The notes below the pieces were generated by a model. It saw nothing but the letters and a program-made list of their open reading frames with translations. It searched no databases and was not told the origin of the DNA. From the NCBI GenBank assembly GCA_035528295.1, contig DATKYY010000050.1, positions 1 to 46,570 on the forward strand: DNA of 46,570 nt, in the 5' to 3' direction. The number at the start of each line of letters is the position of its first letter. Position 1 is the first letter of the stretch. Below, in pieces: positions 40,617-46,570 of the stretch. This DNA is from G020353235 sp035528295 (GTDB taxonomy: Bacteria > Chloroflexota > Dehalococcoidia > Dehalococcoidales > JAUYDJ01). Position numbers and translations under genes: made by a program.

Positions 40617-41474
40617 TTGGCTGATATTCGCCTAATTCGCCGCCGTATTCGCGGCGTTCAGAGCACCGCCAAGATTACCCGGGCGATGGAGATGATCGCC
40701 ACCCTGAAGATGAGGCGAGCCCAGGAGCGTGGTCTGGCGGGGCGTCCCTATGCCGAGAAGATACGGCAGGTAATCAGTGACCTGGCCGCTTTGCCCCAGG
40801 AAGAGGGGGTGTTGCACCCCCTGTTGCAGCGCCGGGAAGTAAATAAAATAGCCATAGTGCATATCGCCCCTGACCGCGGTCTGTGCGGGGGGCTGAATGC
40901 CAATATAAATCGGAAAACAGCCGGCTTTATTTTGGAGCAGAAGGTGCCGGTCAGTATTATTACCGTGGGGCGCAAGGGGTGGGATTTTATGCGCCGCCAC
41001 GGGCAGGAGATTTACGCCGAGTTCAGTCAAATCGGTGACTGGCCCAGCCTGCTTGATACCCTGCCCATCTCCCATATCATTATTGATGAGTATCAGAAAG
41101 GGACCGTTGACCTGGTCTATTTAGCCTATACCCAGTTTGTGTCCACCATGACCCAGAAGGCAGTTCTGCAGCCATTACTCCCCGTCGAGCCGGAGCCGGT
41201 ACTCACCGGGGGGAATGTGGAGTACATATATGAACCAGGTCCCAGTGAGGTGCTGGGTGAGCTCTTACCGCGCTTTGTTGAGATGCAGGTGTATCACGCT
41301 ATTCTGGAGGCTATTGCCAGCGAGCAATCAGCCCGGATGGTGGCGATGCGTAATGCCACCGACAACGCCACCGACCTGGTTCAGGATTTAACCCTGGCCT
41401 ATAATAAAGCCCGCCAGGAGGCAATCACCAAAGAAATTCTTGACATTGCCGGCGGGGCGGCGGCTTTGGCTTAG
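40617..41474 (+). CDS. atpG: ATP synthase F1 subunit gamma
   Basis: Gamma is the central rotor shaft. The 285-aa product starts at TTG (MADIRLIRRRIRGVQSTAKITRAMEMIATLKMRRAQ), whose N-terminal helix is diagnostic. DRGLCGGLNANI follows in the Rossmann-like domain. The C-terminal helix contains SEQSARMVAMRNATDNATDLVQDLTLAYNKARQEAITKEILDIAGGAAAL. It lies between atpA and atpD as usual. Confidence 0.96.
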   Translation: MADIRLIRRRIRGVQSTAKITRAMEMIATLKMRRAQERGLAGRPYAEKIRQVISDLAALPQEEGVLHPLLQRREVNKIAIVHIAPDRGLCGGLNANINRKTAGFILEQKVPVSIITVGRKGWDFMRRHGQEIYAEFSQIGDWPSLLDTLPISHIIIDEYQKGTVDLVYLAYTQFVSTMTQKAVLQPLLPVEPEPVLTGGNVEYIYEPGPSEVLGELLPRFVEMQVYHAILEAIASEQSARMVAMRNATDNATDLVQDLTLAYNKARQEAITKEILDIAGGAAALA

Positions 41475-41489
41475 TAAAGGAGGCTTATC

Positions 41490-43061
41490 GTGGCAAAGGG
41501 TAAAGTAGTACAGGTAATCGGTACCGTAGTTGATATCGAGTTCCCTCCCGATAAACTGCCGGAGCTATTTAATGCCATTGAAATCCCGGTGGATGGTGGC
41601 AAGATTGTGCTTGAAGTACAGGAGCACATCGGCAATAACCGGGTGAGGTGCCTGTCACTGGCCTCGACCGATGGACTGCAGCGGGGGGCTGAAGCCGCCG
41701 ATACCGGGGCACCGCTGACCGTCCCGGTAGGCCCGGCGACTCTGGGCCGGCTGTTTAATGTGAGCGGGGAGCCTCTGGATGACCTGGGCGAGGTCAAAGC
41801 CAAAGAACACTGGCCAATTCATCGCACCCCGCCTTCTTTTGAGGAGCAGGAGACGACCACCGAGATGCTGGAGACGGGGCTTAAGGTCATTGACCTGATT
41901 ACCCCCTTTACCAAGGGCGGTAAGGTAGGTGCCTATGGCGGGGCGGGGGTAGGCAAGACGGTTATCATTATGGAGCTTATCCGCAATATTGCCACCGAAC
42001 ACGGTGGCTTTTCTGTTTTTGCCGGTATCGGGGAGAGGTCTCGTGAGGGTAATGACCTGTGGTATGAGATGAAAGAATCGGGCGTAATTAATAAGACCGT
42101 CCTTGTCTTCGGTCAGATGAATGAGCCTCCCGGTGTCCGCCTGCGTATCGGCTTTACCGGGCTGACGATGGCGGAGTATTTCCGTGATGTTGAAGGACAG
42201 GATGTGCTGCTTTTCATTGACAATATCTACCGCTACACCCTGGCCGGTATGGAGGTGTCCGCTTTGCTGGGGCGCATGCCCTCGGCAGTGGGCTACCAGC
42301 CGACGCTGGCTACCGAGGTCGGGGAACTGGAAGAGAGGATTACCTCAACCAAGAAGGGCTCAATTACTTCTTTCCAGGCCATCTATGTGCCGGCTGATGA
42401 CTATACCGACCCCGGGGTAGCCACCACCTTTGGTCACCTTGATGCCGTTATCGCTCTGGAGAGGTCTATCGCCGAGCAGGGCTTGTACCCGGCGGTTGAC
42501 CCCCTGTCCTCGACCTCCCGCATACTCGACCCCCGTTTTGTGGGTGAGGAACACTATCAGGTAGCCCGCGGTGTGCAGAAGGTGCTGCAGCGCTATAAAG
42601 ACCTGCAGGATATCATCGCCATACTGGGCATTGAAGAGCTGAGCGATGAGGACAAGCTTACCGTAACCCGGGCGCGCCGTATTCAGAAGTTCTTGTCGCA
42701 GCCGATGTTTGTTACCGAGGTCTTTACCGGTCGAGAGGGCAGGTATGTGCCCATAGCCGAGACGGTACGCGGCTTCAAGGAAATTCTGGAAGGTAAGTAT
42801 GATGACCTGCCCGAGCAGGCATTCTATATGGTGGGTACCATCGATGAGGCGGTAGAGGCCGCCAAAGGCCAGGAGAAAGAGGCAGAGCCGGCCAAAGGCG
42901 AAGAGAAAAAGGCAGAGGCGGCCGAGCCAGCCAAAGGCCAGGAGAAAGAGGCCGCCAAAGGCGAAGAGAAAAAGGCAGAGGCGGCCGAGCCAGCCAAAGC
43001 TGAAGAGAAAGCGGCCGAGGTAAAGGCAGCCGAGGGTCAAGAGGAAGATGATAAAGCTTGA
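41490..43061 (+). CDS. atpD: ATP synthase F1 subunit beta with a ~60-aa Ala/Glu/Lys-rich C-terminal tail
   Basis: Beta is the catalytic subunit. The 523-aa product starts at GTG after AAAGGAGG. It has Walker A GGAGVGKTVIIMEL, GERSREGNDLW with the catalytic Glu, DNIYRYTLAGMEVSALLGRMPSAVGYQPTL (most bacteria have DNIFRFTQAG), and ALERSIAEQGLYPAVDPLSSTSR. The normal fold ends near MVGTIDEAVEAAK. Beyond that is a low-complexity tail with repeats of AKGEEKKAEAAEP and AKGQEKEA, built on a 63-bp tandem repeat. The tail overlaps the atpC start by 14 bases. Confidence 0.97.
   Translation: MAKGKVVQVIGTVVDIEFPPDKLPELFNAIEIPVDGGKIVLEVQEHIGNNRVRCLSLASTDGLQRGAEAADTGAPLTVPVGPATLGRLFNVSGEPLDDLGEVKAKEHWPIHRTPPSFEEQETTTEMLETGLKVIDLITPFTKGGKVGAYGGAGVGKTVIIMELIRNIATEHGGFSVFAGIGERSREGNDLWYEMKESGVINKTVLVFGQMNEPPGVRLRIGFTGLTMAEYFRDVEGQDVLLFIDNIYRYTLAGMEVSALLGRMPSAVGYQPTLATEVGELEERITSTKKGSITSFQAIYVPADDYTDPGVATTFGHLDAVIALERSIAEQGLYPAVDPLSSTSRILDPRFVGEEHYQVARGVQKVLQRYKDLQDIIAILGIEELSDEDKLTVTRARRIQKFLSQPMFVTEVFTGREGRYVPIAETVRGFKEILEGKYDDLPEQAFYMVGTIDEAVEAAKGQEKEAEPAKGEEKKAEAAEPAKGQEKEAAKGEEKKAEAAEPAKAEEKAAEVKAAEGQEEDDKA
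42891..42999 (+). repeat. 63-bp period tandem repeat in the atpD tail
   Basis: Bases 42891-42936 recur exactly at 42954-42999 (46 identical bases, offset 63 = 21 codons). Partial copies of the GCCAAAGGC-type unit also occur from 42861. The repeat keeps frame, so it lengthens the beta-subunit tail without disrupting translation. Confidence 0.9.
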
Positions 43062-43470
43062 TATTGTTACCGCGGAACGAGTCGTCTTTTCGGAAGACGT
43101 AGATGTGGTGCTTGCTCCCGGTGTTGAGGGACAGCTGGGGGTACTGCCCCACCACGCCCCGCTGATGACCATACTGGAGCCGGGGGAACTGCTGGTGCGG
43201 AAGGGTGGGGAGGAGTTCTTTATGGCGGTATCGGGCGGCTTCCTTGAGGTGCGCCCCGACCGGATAATCGTCCTGGCGGATACCGCGGAAAGAGCTGAGG
43301 AGATTGATATATCTCGGGCCGAAGAAGCCAAGCAGCGGGCGAAGCAGCGGCTTGAAGAAGGTATTCCCGATGCAGACAGGGCGCGGGCCGAAGCGGCACT
43401 ACGGCGTGCCCTGGTTCGTCTCGGTGCGGTGGAGAGGATAAGGCGGCGGCGAAGGAGACCGGGAAGCTAG
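43048..43470 (+). CDS. atpC: ATP synthase F1 subunit epsilon
   Basis: Epsilon couples the rotor and can inhibit ATP hydrolysis. The 140-aa product has the beta-sandwich domain (LDIVTAERVVFSEDVDVVLAPGVEGQLGVLPHHAPLMTIL, residues 4-43) and AVSGGFLEVRPDRIIVLADTAE. A C-terminal helical part then ends in an unusually basic RIRRRRRRPGS. Its ATG lies inside the atpD tail, giving a 14-base overlap. It ends the atp operon and converges with rimM ten bases away. Confidence 0.95.
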   Translation: MIKLDIVTAERVVFSEDVDVVLAPGVEGQLGVLPHHAPLMTILEPGELLVRKGGEEFFMAVSGGFLEVRPDRIIVLADTAERAEEIDISRAEEAKQRAKQRLEEGIPDADRARAEAALRRALVRLGAVERIRRRRRRPGS

Positions 43471-43480
43471 CTCGCCTCTT

Positions 43481-43987
43481 TTAACTCAGCAGCCCTTCAA
43501 TAGGCTCAATAATGATACGCCCCGTATCAGGCTCAATGGATTTTATTACATCCCCGATGGCTGGAATCAGAATCTCGCCTTTGTTGCCCTGGACGATATA
43601 GATGTCATTGCTCGGCGCGGTTAGAATCTCAGTCACCGTGCCCAGGAGCTCTCCCTGAGCGGTCCACACCTCCAGGCCGATAAGCTGGAAATGGTAATAT
43701 TGCCCTTCGGGCAGGGGTTTAAGCTGGCTATGGTGTATTTCGACCGGTTGCCCCTTCAGTCCCTGGGCGGCGGCAATGCTGTCAACCGCGTTGAGCTTGA
43801 TAATGGCATTTCCCTTCTGCCATTCAACCTGGGCAATAGTCACCGGCTGCCGGTTGATATACACGGTGGAAGATGGGGCGAAGCGCTCGGGGAAATCGGT
43901 GAGTACTTTTACCTTTAACTTACCTTGGTTGCCCCACGGAGCTTGGACTTCACCGATAGTGATAAATTCCAGTTCGGGCAATTTCAT
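43481..43987 (-). CDS. rimM: Ribosome maturation factor RimM
   Basis: RimM helps 30S assembly and binds S19. The 168-aa protein has the N-terminal RimM domain (ITIGEVQAPWGNQGKLKVKVLTDFPERF, residues 9-36) and a C-terminal PRC barrel (GLEVWTAQGELLGTVTEILTAPSNDIYIVQ). The end is the typical EILIPAIGDVIKSIEPDTGRIIIEPIEGLL. It is the third gene of the minus-strand rpsP-khpA-rimM set; trmD, which often follows, is absent here. Confidence 0.96.
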   Translation of the reverse strand: MKLPELEFITIGEVQAPWGNQGKLKVKVLTDFPERFAPSSTVYINRQPVTIAQVEWQKGNAIIKLNAVDSIAAAQGLKGQPVEIHHSQLKPLPEGQYYHFQLIGLEVWTAQGELLGTVTEILTAPSNDIYIVQGNKGEILIPAIGDVIKSIEPDTGRIIIEPIEGLLS

Positions 43988-44011
43988 CCCTGGTGTGGGA
44001 AGTTAGGTGAT

Positions 44012-44239
44012 TTAGATGATTTCAAGATTAACTCTGGTACCGGCTTTAGCTGCCTTTACCCGGAGCAGGGTGCGCATAGCCTGGGCTACCCGTCCTTGCC
44101 GGCCAATAATTCTCCCTTTGTCCTCGTCGTTAACCTGCAGCTTCAATGTTAGGCCATCCTCGGTCTCTTCTTCGGTGATGACGACATCATCAGGCACATT
44201 GACAATTGATTTGGCGATGTATTCCACTAGTTCTTTCAT
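44012..44239 (-). CDS. khpA: KH-domain RNA-binding protein KhpA
   Basis: The 75-aa single KH-domain protein has the GxxG loop in DKGRIIGRQGRVAQAMRTLLRVKAAKAG (about residues 40-67). The N-terminus MKELVEYIAKSIVNVPDDV is typical of the YlqC/KhpA family. It binds RNA, in some bacteria together with KhpB, and influences cell division or small RNAs. Its ATG overlaps the rpsP stop by four bases. Confidence 0.95.
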   Translation of the reverse strand: MKELVEYIAKSIVNVPDDVVITEEETEDGLTLKLQVNDEDKGRIIGRQGRVAQAMRTLLRVKAAKAGTRVNLEII

Positions 44240-44505
44240 GACTTCTCCTTAAGAGTTTTGGATTTTGGGATAATGCCAACCTTAGCTAGTAGTCTAGCTG
44301 CAGTTTCTGTTGGTTGAGCCCCCTGCTTGAGCCAGCTTAAAGCCAGTTCCTCATTAATAACGATTGTCTCCGGGTCGGTCATGGGATCGTAGTGTCCAAG
44401 AATGGCGATAAAGGCTCCGTCACGAGGTGAGCGACTATCCGCTACCACCAATCGATAGCTCGGCTTTTTTTTGCTACCTACTCGGCGCAGTCTAATTTTT
44501 ACCAT
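44236..44505 (-). CDS. rpsP: Ribosomal protein S16
   Basis: The 89-aa S16 starts at the ATG at 44505 (MVKIRLRRVGSKKKPSYRLVVADSRSPRDG), which matches the usual N-terminus. A TTG nine bases upstream is also in frame but adds only three residues. GHYDPMTDPETIVINEELALSWLKQGAQPTETAARLL completes the family. The Shine-Dalgarno site is weak. A TTGACA promoter lies 48 bases upstream. Confidence 0.96.
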   Translation of the reverse strand: MVKIRLRRVGSKKKPSYRLVVADSRSPRDGAFIAILGHYDPMTDPETIVINEELALSWLKQGAQPTETAARLLAKVGIIPKSKTLKEKS

Positions 44506-44529
44506 GTGTAACAAGTCCAGTTTGTTGCC

Positions 44530-44558
44530 ATTATGCCTGATTAAGGCAAGACTGTCAA
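44530..44558 (-). promoter_or_regulatory. rpsP-khpA-rimM promoter
   Basis: On the minus strand a perfect TTGACA (44558-44553) and CATAAT (44535-44530) are separated by 17 bases, leaving a leader of about 20 bases before the rpsP ATG. Confidence 0.7.
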
Positions 44559-44616
44559 TAGCGGCTTAAGCTTGCGCCGTGTTTAATTTACTTTGTCGCG
44601 GCACATCCTGGTGTTA

Positions 44617-44645
44617 TTGCCAGAAATCGCCATTGTGACTATAAT
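44617..44645 (+). promoter_or_regulatory. nfi promoter
   Basis: TTGCCA (44617-44622) and TATAAT (44640-44645) are 17 bases apart. The expected transcription start, six to seven bases past the -10 box, falls on the GTG at 44652, which suggests a leaderless mRNA. Confidence 0.6.
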
Positions 44646-44651
44646 CGGGGG

Positions 44652-45374
44652 GTGGAGGTTAAAAGGCGACACGATTGGCAGGTTAGTCCCGCCGATGCGC
44701 GGGATATACAGCGCCGGTTAGCCGGAGAGGTATCTAAAATAAGCGAGGTCACCACCCCCCATTTTATTGCCGGGGTGGATATATCCGTGCCGAGAGAGCG
44801 GGGGGCAGCCACCGGGGCGGTGGTTGTCCTGAGCTATCCTGACCTGAGACTAGTCGAAACCAGGGTGGTCAGCGGCCAGCTTGAGTTCCCCTATGTTCCC
44901 GGGCTTCTGTCCTTCCGGGAAGCACCGTTGACTCTGGCGGCTTGCGGTGAGCTTTCGGTTACCCCTGACCTTATCCTGGTTGACGGTCAGGGAATTGCCC
45001 ACCCGCGCCGGATGGGGCTCGCCTCCCATCTGGGGCTCTTTCTGGATAAGCCGACTATTGGTTGCGCCAAGTCACTGCTTTGTGGTAGTTGTGAAATACC
45101 CGGCGAGGCGCCGGGCAGCTATACTGAAATAGTCGACCGGGGGGAGGTTATCGGGGCAACACTGCGCACCAAACTGGGGGTAAAGCCGGTCTATGTTTCC
45201 ATCGGTCACAAAATTGACCTTGAGACTGCCATCCAGTGGGTGCTGAATTGCTGCCGTGGTCATCGCCTGCCTGAGCCCGCCCGGCTGGCTCATCTCGCCG
45301 CCGGGGGAAACCTGGCGCCGGGGCGATACGAATTAGAGTCCAGGGCAGGCTTTCAAAGCCAGCTCTTGGAATAA
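44652..45374 (+). CDS. nfi: Endonuclease V
   Basis: Endonuclease V nicks DNA (or RNA) near deaminated bases such as inosine. The 240-aa protein has the catalytic Asp in FIAGVDISVPRE (residues 37-48), the wedge and active-site segment FPYVPGLLSFREAP (residues 79-92), and LVDGQGIAHPRRMGLASHLGLFLDKPTIGCAKSLL (residues 112-146). The C-terminus ends near the conserved VSIGHKIDLETAI and a short tail. No start codon other than the GTG at 44652 is available near the N-terminus, and it has no ribosome site upstream. Confidence 0.96.
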   Translation: MEVKRRHDWQVSPADARDIQRRLAGEVSKISEVTTPHFIAGVDISVPRERGAATGAVVVLSYPDLRLVETRVVSGQLEFPYVPGLLSFREAPLTLAACGELSVTPDLILVDGQGIAHPRRMGLASHLGLFLDKPTIGCAKSLLCGSCEIPGEAPGSYTEIVDRGEVIGATLRTKLGVKPVYVSIGHKIDLETAIQWVLNCCRGHRLPEPARLAHLAAGGNLAPGRYELESRAGFQSQLLE

Positions 45375-45392
45375 GCGAGTCAGGGGTGTGAA

Positions 45393-46491
45393 ATGCAGGA
45401 ACTAAGAGATAAATTAAAAGACCTACAGTCCAGAGTTTCCATGGCGCTGGTGCATCTTTGACGTTGCCGCCAAAGAAAAAGAGATTGCCAGCCTGGAAAA
45501 GCGGTCGGCGCACCTCGATTTCTGGCAGGACTCCGCTAAAGCGCAGGGTGTTATGCGCCAGCTAGCTGAGCTGAAAAAAGTAGTGCAGCCCTGGCGGGAG
45601 CTGGAGAAGAAGCTGGCGGATATGGCTGAATTAAGCCCGCTGGCTGAGGAAGATGCCGCACTTGGTGAGGAGATTCGTGCTGAGATAGAAACAGCTGCCT
45701 CCCGCCTTGATGAGCTGGAAATCGGGACGGCTTTCCGCGGTGAGTATGACGCCAGAAATGCTATCCTGGCGATTCATGCCGGTGCCGGCGGCACCGAGTC
45801 CCAGGACTGGGCCGAAATTTTGCTCCGTATGTATCTGCGCTGGGCGGAGCGCTGCGGGTATCAGGCGGAAACATTAGACGTCTCCCCGGGCGAGGAAGCC
45901 GGGGTAAAGAGTGCCACCGTGGGCATTGACGGGGAGCATGCCTTTGGTTATCTCAAATCAGAGCACGGCGTTCATCGTCTGGTGCGTCTCTCTCCCTTTG
46001 ATGCTGACCATGCCCGGCATACCTCTTTTGCCCTGGTTGAGGTTATGCCTGAAGCCGAGGCCGATGTTGATGTTGAGATAGGCCCCGATGATTTAAAGGT
46101 TGACGTTTTCCGGTCGAGCGGACCGGGGGGACAGCACATGCAGAAGACGAGCAGTGCCGTCAGATTGACCCACCTGCCCACCGGGCTGTCGGTCACCTGC
46201 CAGAGCGAACGCTCTCAGTATCAAAACAAGGAGATTGCCTTGCGGATACTGCGCGCCCGGATACTGGAGGTGGAGCTGGAGAGAAAGGCACAGGAGAGGA
46301 CCAAGCTCAAGGGGAAGCGCATTGATGCGGGGTGGGGCAATCAGATTAGAAGCTATGTCCTCCATCCCTATAAGATGGTAAAGGACCACCGCACCGGCCA
46401 CGAGACCAGCCAGGCTGAGGCGGTGTTGGACGGTGAGATAGACGAGTTCGTCACCGCCTATCTCAGGGCTGAGTTGAGTGGGGGAGAATGA
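45393..46491 (+). CDS. prfB: Peptide chain release factor 2, with a +1 programmed frameshift
   Basis: RF2 ends translation at UGA and UAA. The gene is split: ATG at 45393 encodes 22 codons ending GTG CAT CTT, then TGA at 45459-45461 in CTT-TGA-C, the conserved RF2 frameshift site. A +1 shift continues DVAAKEKEIASLEKRS from GAC at 45460 and gives 365 aa. The longer frame holds the RF2 stop-recognition tripeptide SPF (in RLVRLSPFDADHARHTSF) and the GGQ motif in SSGPGGQHMQKTSSAVRL. GGTG at 45449-45452, three bases before CTT, could act as the internal Shine-Dalgarno element. The shift autoregulates RF2. Confidence 0.95.
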
Positions 46492-46570
46492 TTAAAAAGA
46501 CCGGCCTTTTAGCCCTGGTTATCTGCCTGCTGGTGCTGCTGAGCCCGGTGCCGGTTCAGGCTCAGGGTGG
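46488..46570 (+). CDS. Exported protein, N-terminal fragment cut by the window edge
   Basis: Only 27 codons are visible. They form a typical Sec signal peptide: MIKKTG, a hydrophobic core LLALVICLLVLLSP, then VPVQAQGG with a likely signal peptidase I site after VQA. The ATG overlaps the prfB stop by four bases (ATGA), so it is translationally coupled to RF2. The mature domain and function cannot be judged. Confidence 0.7.
   Translation, partial: MIKKTGLLALVICLLVLLSPVPVQAQG

Noticed and set aside
42360..43331. 323-aa minus-strand ORF with Leu/Phe-rich repeats
   Set aside because: It is the antisense of the low-complexity atpD tail and atpC.
45553..46491. Short RF2 starting at the internal ATG, or a damaged prfB
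   Set aside because: The CTT-TGA-C frameshift site and an upstream 22-codon reading frame give a full-length RF2.
1..46570. CRISPR array, insertion sequence, prophage or integration site
   Set aside because: I found no spaced direct-repeat array, transposase or phage gene; the only repeats are the promoter repeats and the atpD tail.

Overview
The window looks like a chromosomal segment of an anaerobic Chloroflexota bacterium, most likely class Dehalococcoidia or a close relative. This is inferred from family resemblance and gene content; no 16S rRNA gene is present. It is dense, mostly housekeeping DNA with short intergenic gaps and many GTG/TTG starts. I saw no insertion sequence, prophage, CRISPR array or rRNA.

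Layout. (1) 1-3392: end of a leucyl aminopeptidase, then a molybdenum-cofactor block (mobA, moeA) coupled to a DUF362 gene. (2) 3438-6534: acylphosphatase, a PflA-like radical SAM protein, a 47-aa basic protein and rnc on the minus strand; an orphan 148-aa gene and tRNA-Gln on the plus strand; a PLDc_N-like small membrane protein on the minus strand. (3) 6651-15689: a respiratory formate dehydrogenase island. On the minus strand it has two tandem 58-aa membrane proteins, a Tat-exported FdhA read through an in-frame UGA (selenocysteine), a four-cluster FeS subunit and an NrfD-type anchor. A kinase-less membrane PAS protein lies on one side. A NarL-type response regulator and a sensor kinase lie on the other side, and the kinase shares the PAS protein's membrane domain. 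A 21-bp direct repeat and six TACCTA hexamers sit in the two intergenic regions. (4) 15826-20966: four tRNA genes feeding tuf-rpmG-secE-nusG-rplK-rplA-[L10 leader]-rplJ-rplL. (5) 21006-26322: small membrane protein, comM, uvrA and an HD-domain protein. (6) 26319-35501, minus: sbcC-like gene, then ppsA-dgt-dnaG-rpoD as a tight cluster. (7) 35654-43470: DUF151 nuclease and a complete F1Fo ATP synthase operon with an extra 35-aa gene between atpE and atpF. (8) 43481-46570: rpsP-khpA-rimM (minus), nfi, prfB with a +1 programmed frameshift, and the start of an exported protein.

How the parts fit. The mobA-moeA block can supply the Mo/W bis-guanine dinucleotide cofactor for FdhA. FdhA should oxidise formate outside the membrane and pass electrons through FdhB to the quinone-interacting NrfD subunit. 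The flanking two-component genes probably control the island. Two recoding events, Sec at UGA in fdhA and the +1 shift at UGA in prfB, split what would otherwise be single open frames. Two housekeeping proteins, L7/L12 and ATP synthase beta, carry long Ala/Glu/Lys-rich extensions, and EF-Tu carries a four-cysteine insertion.
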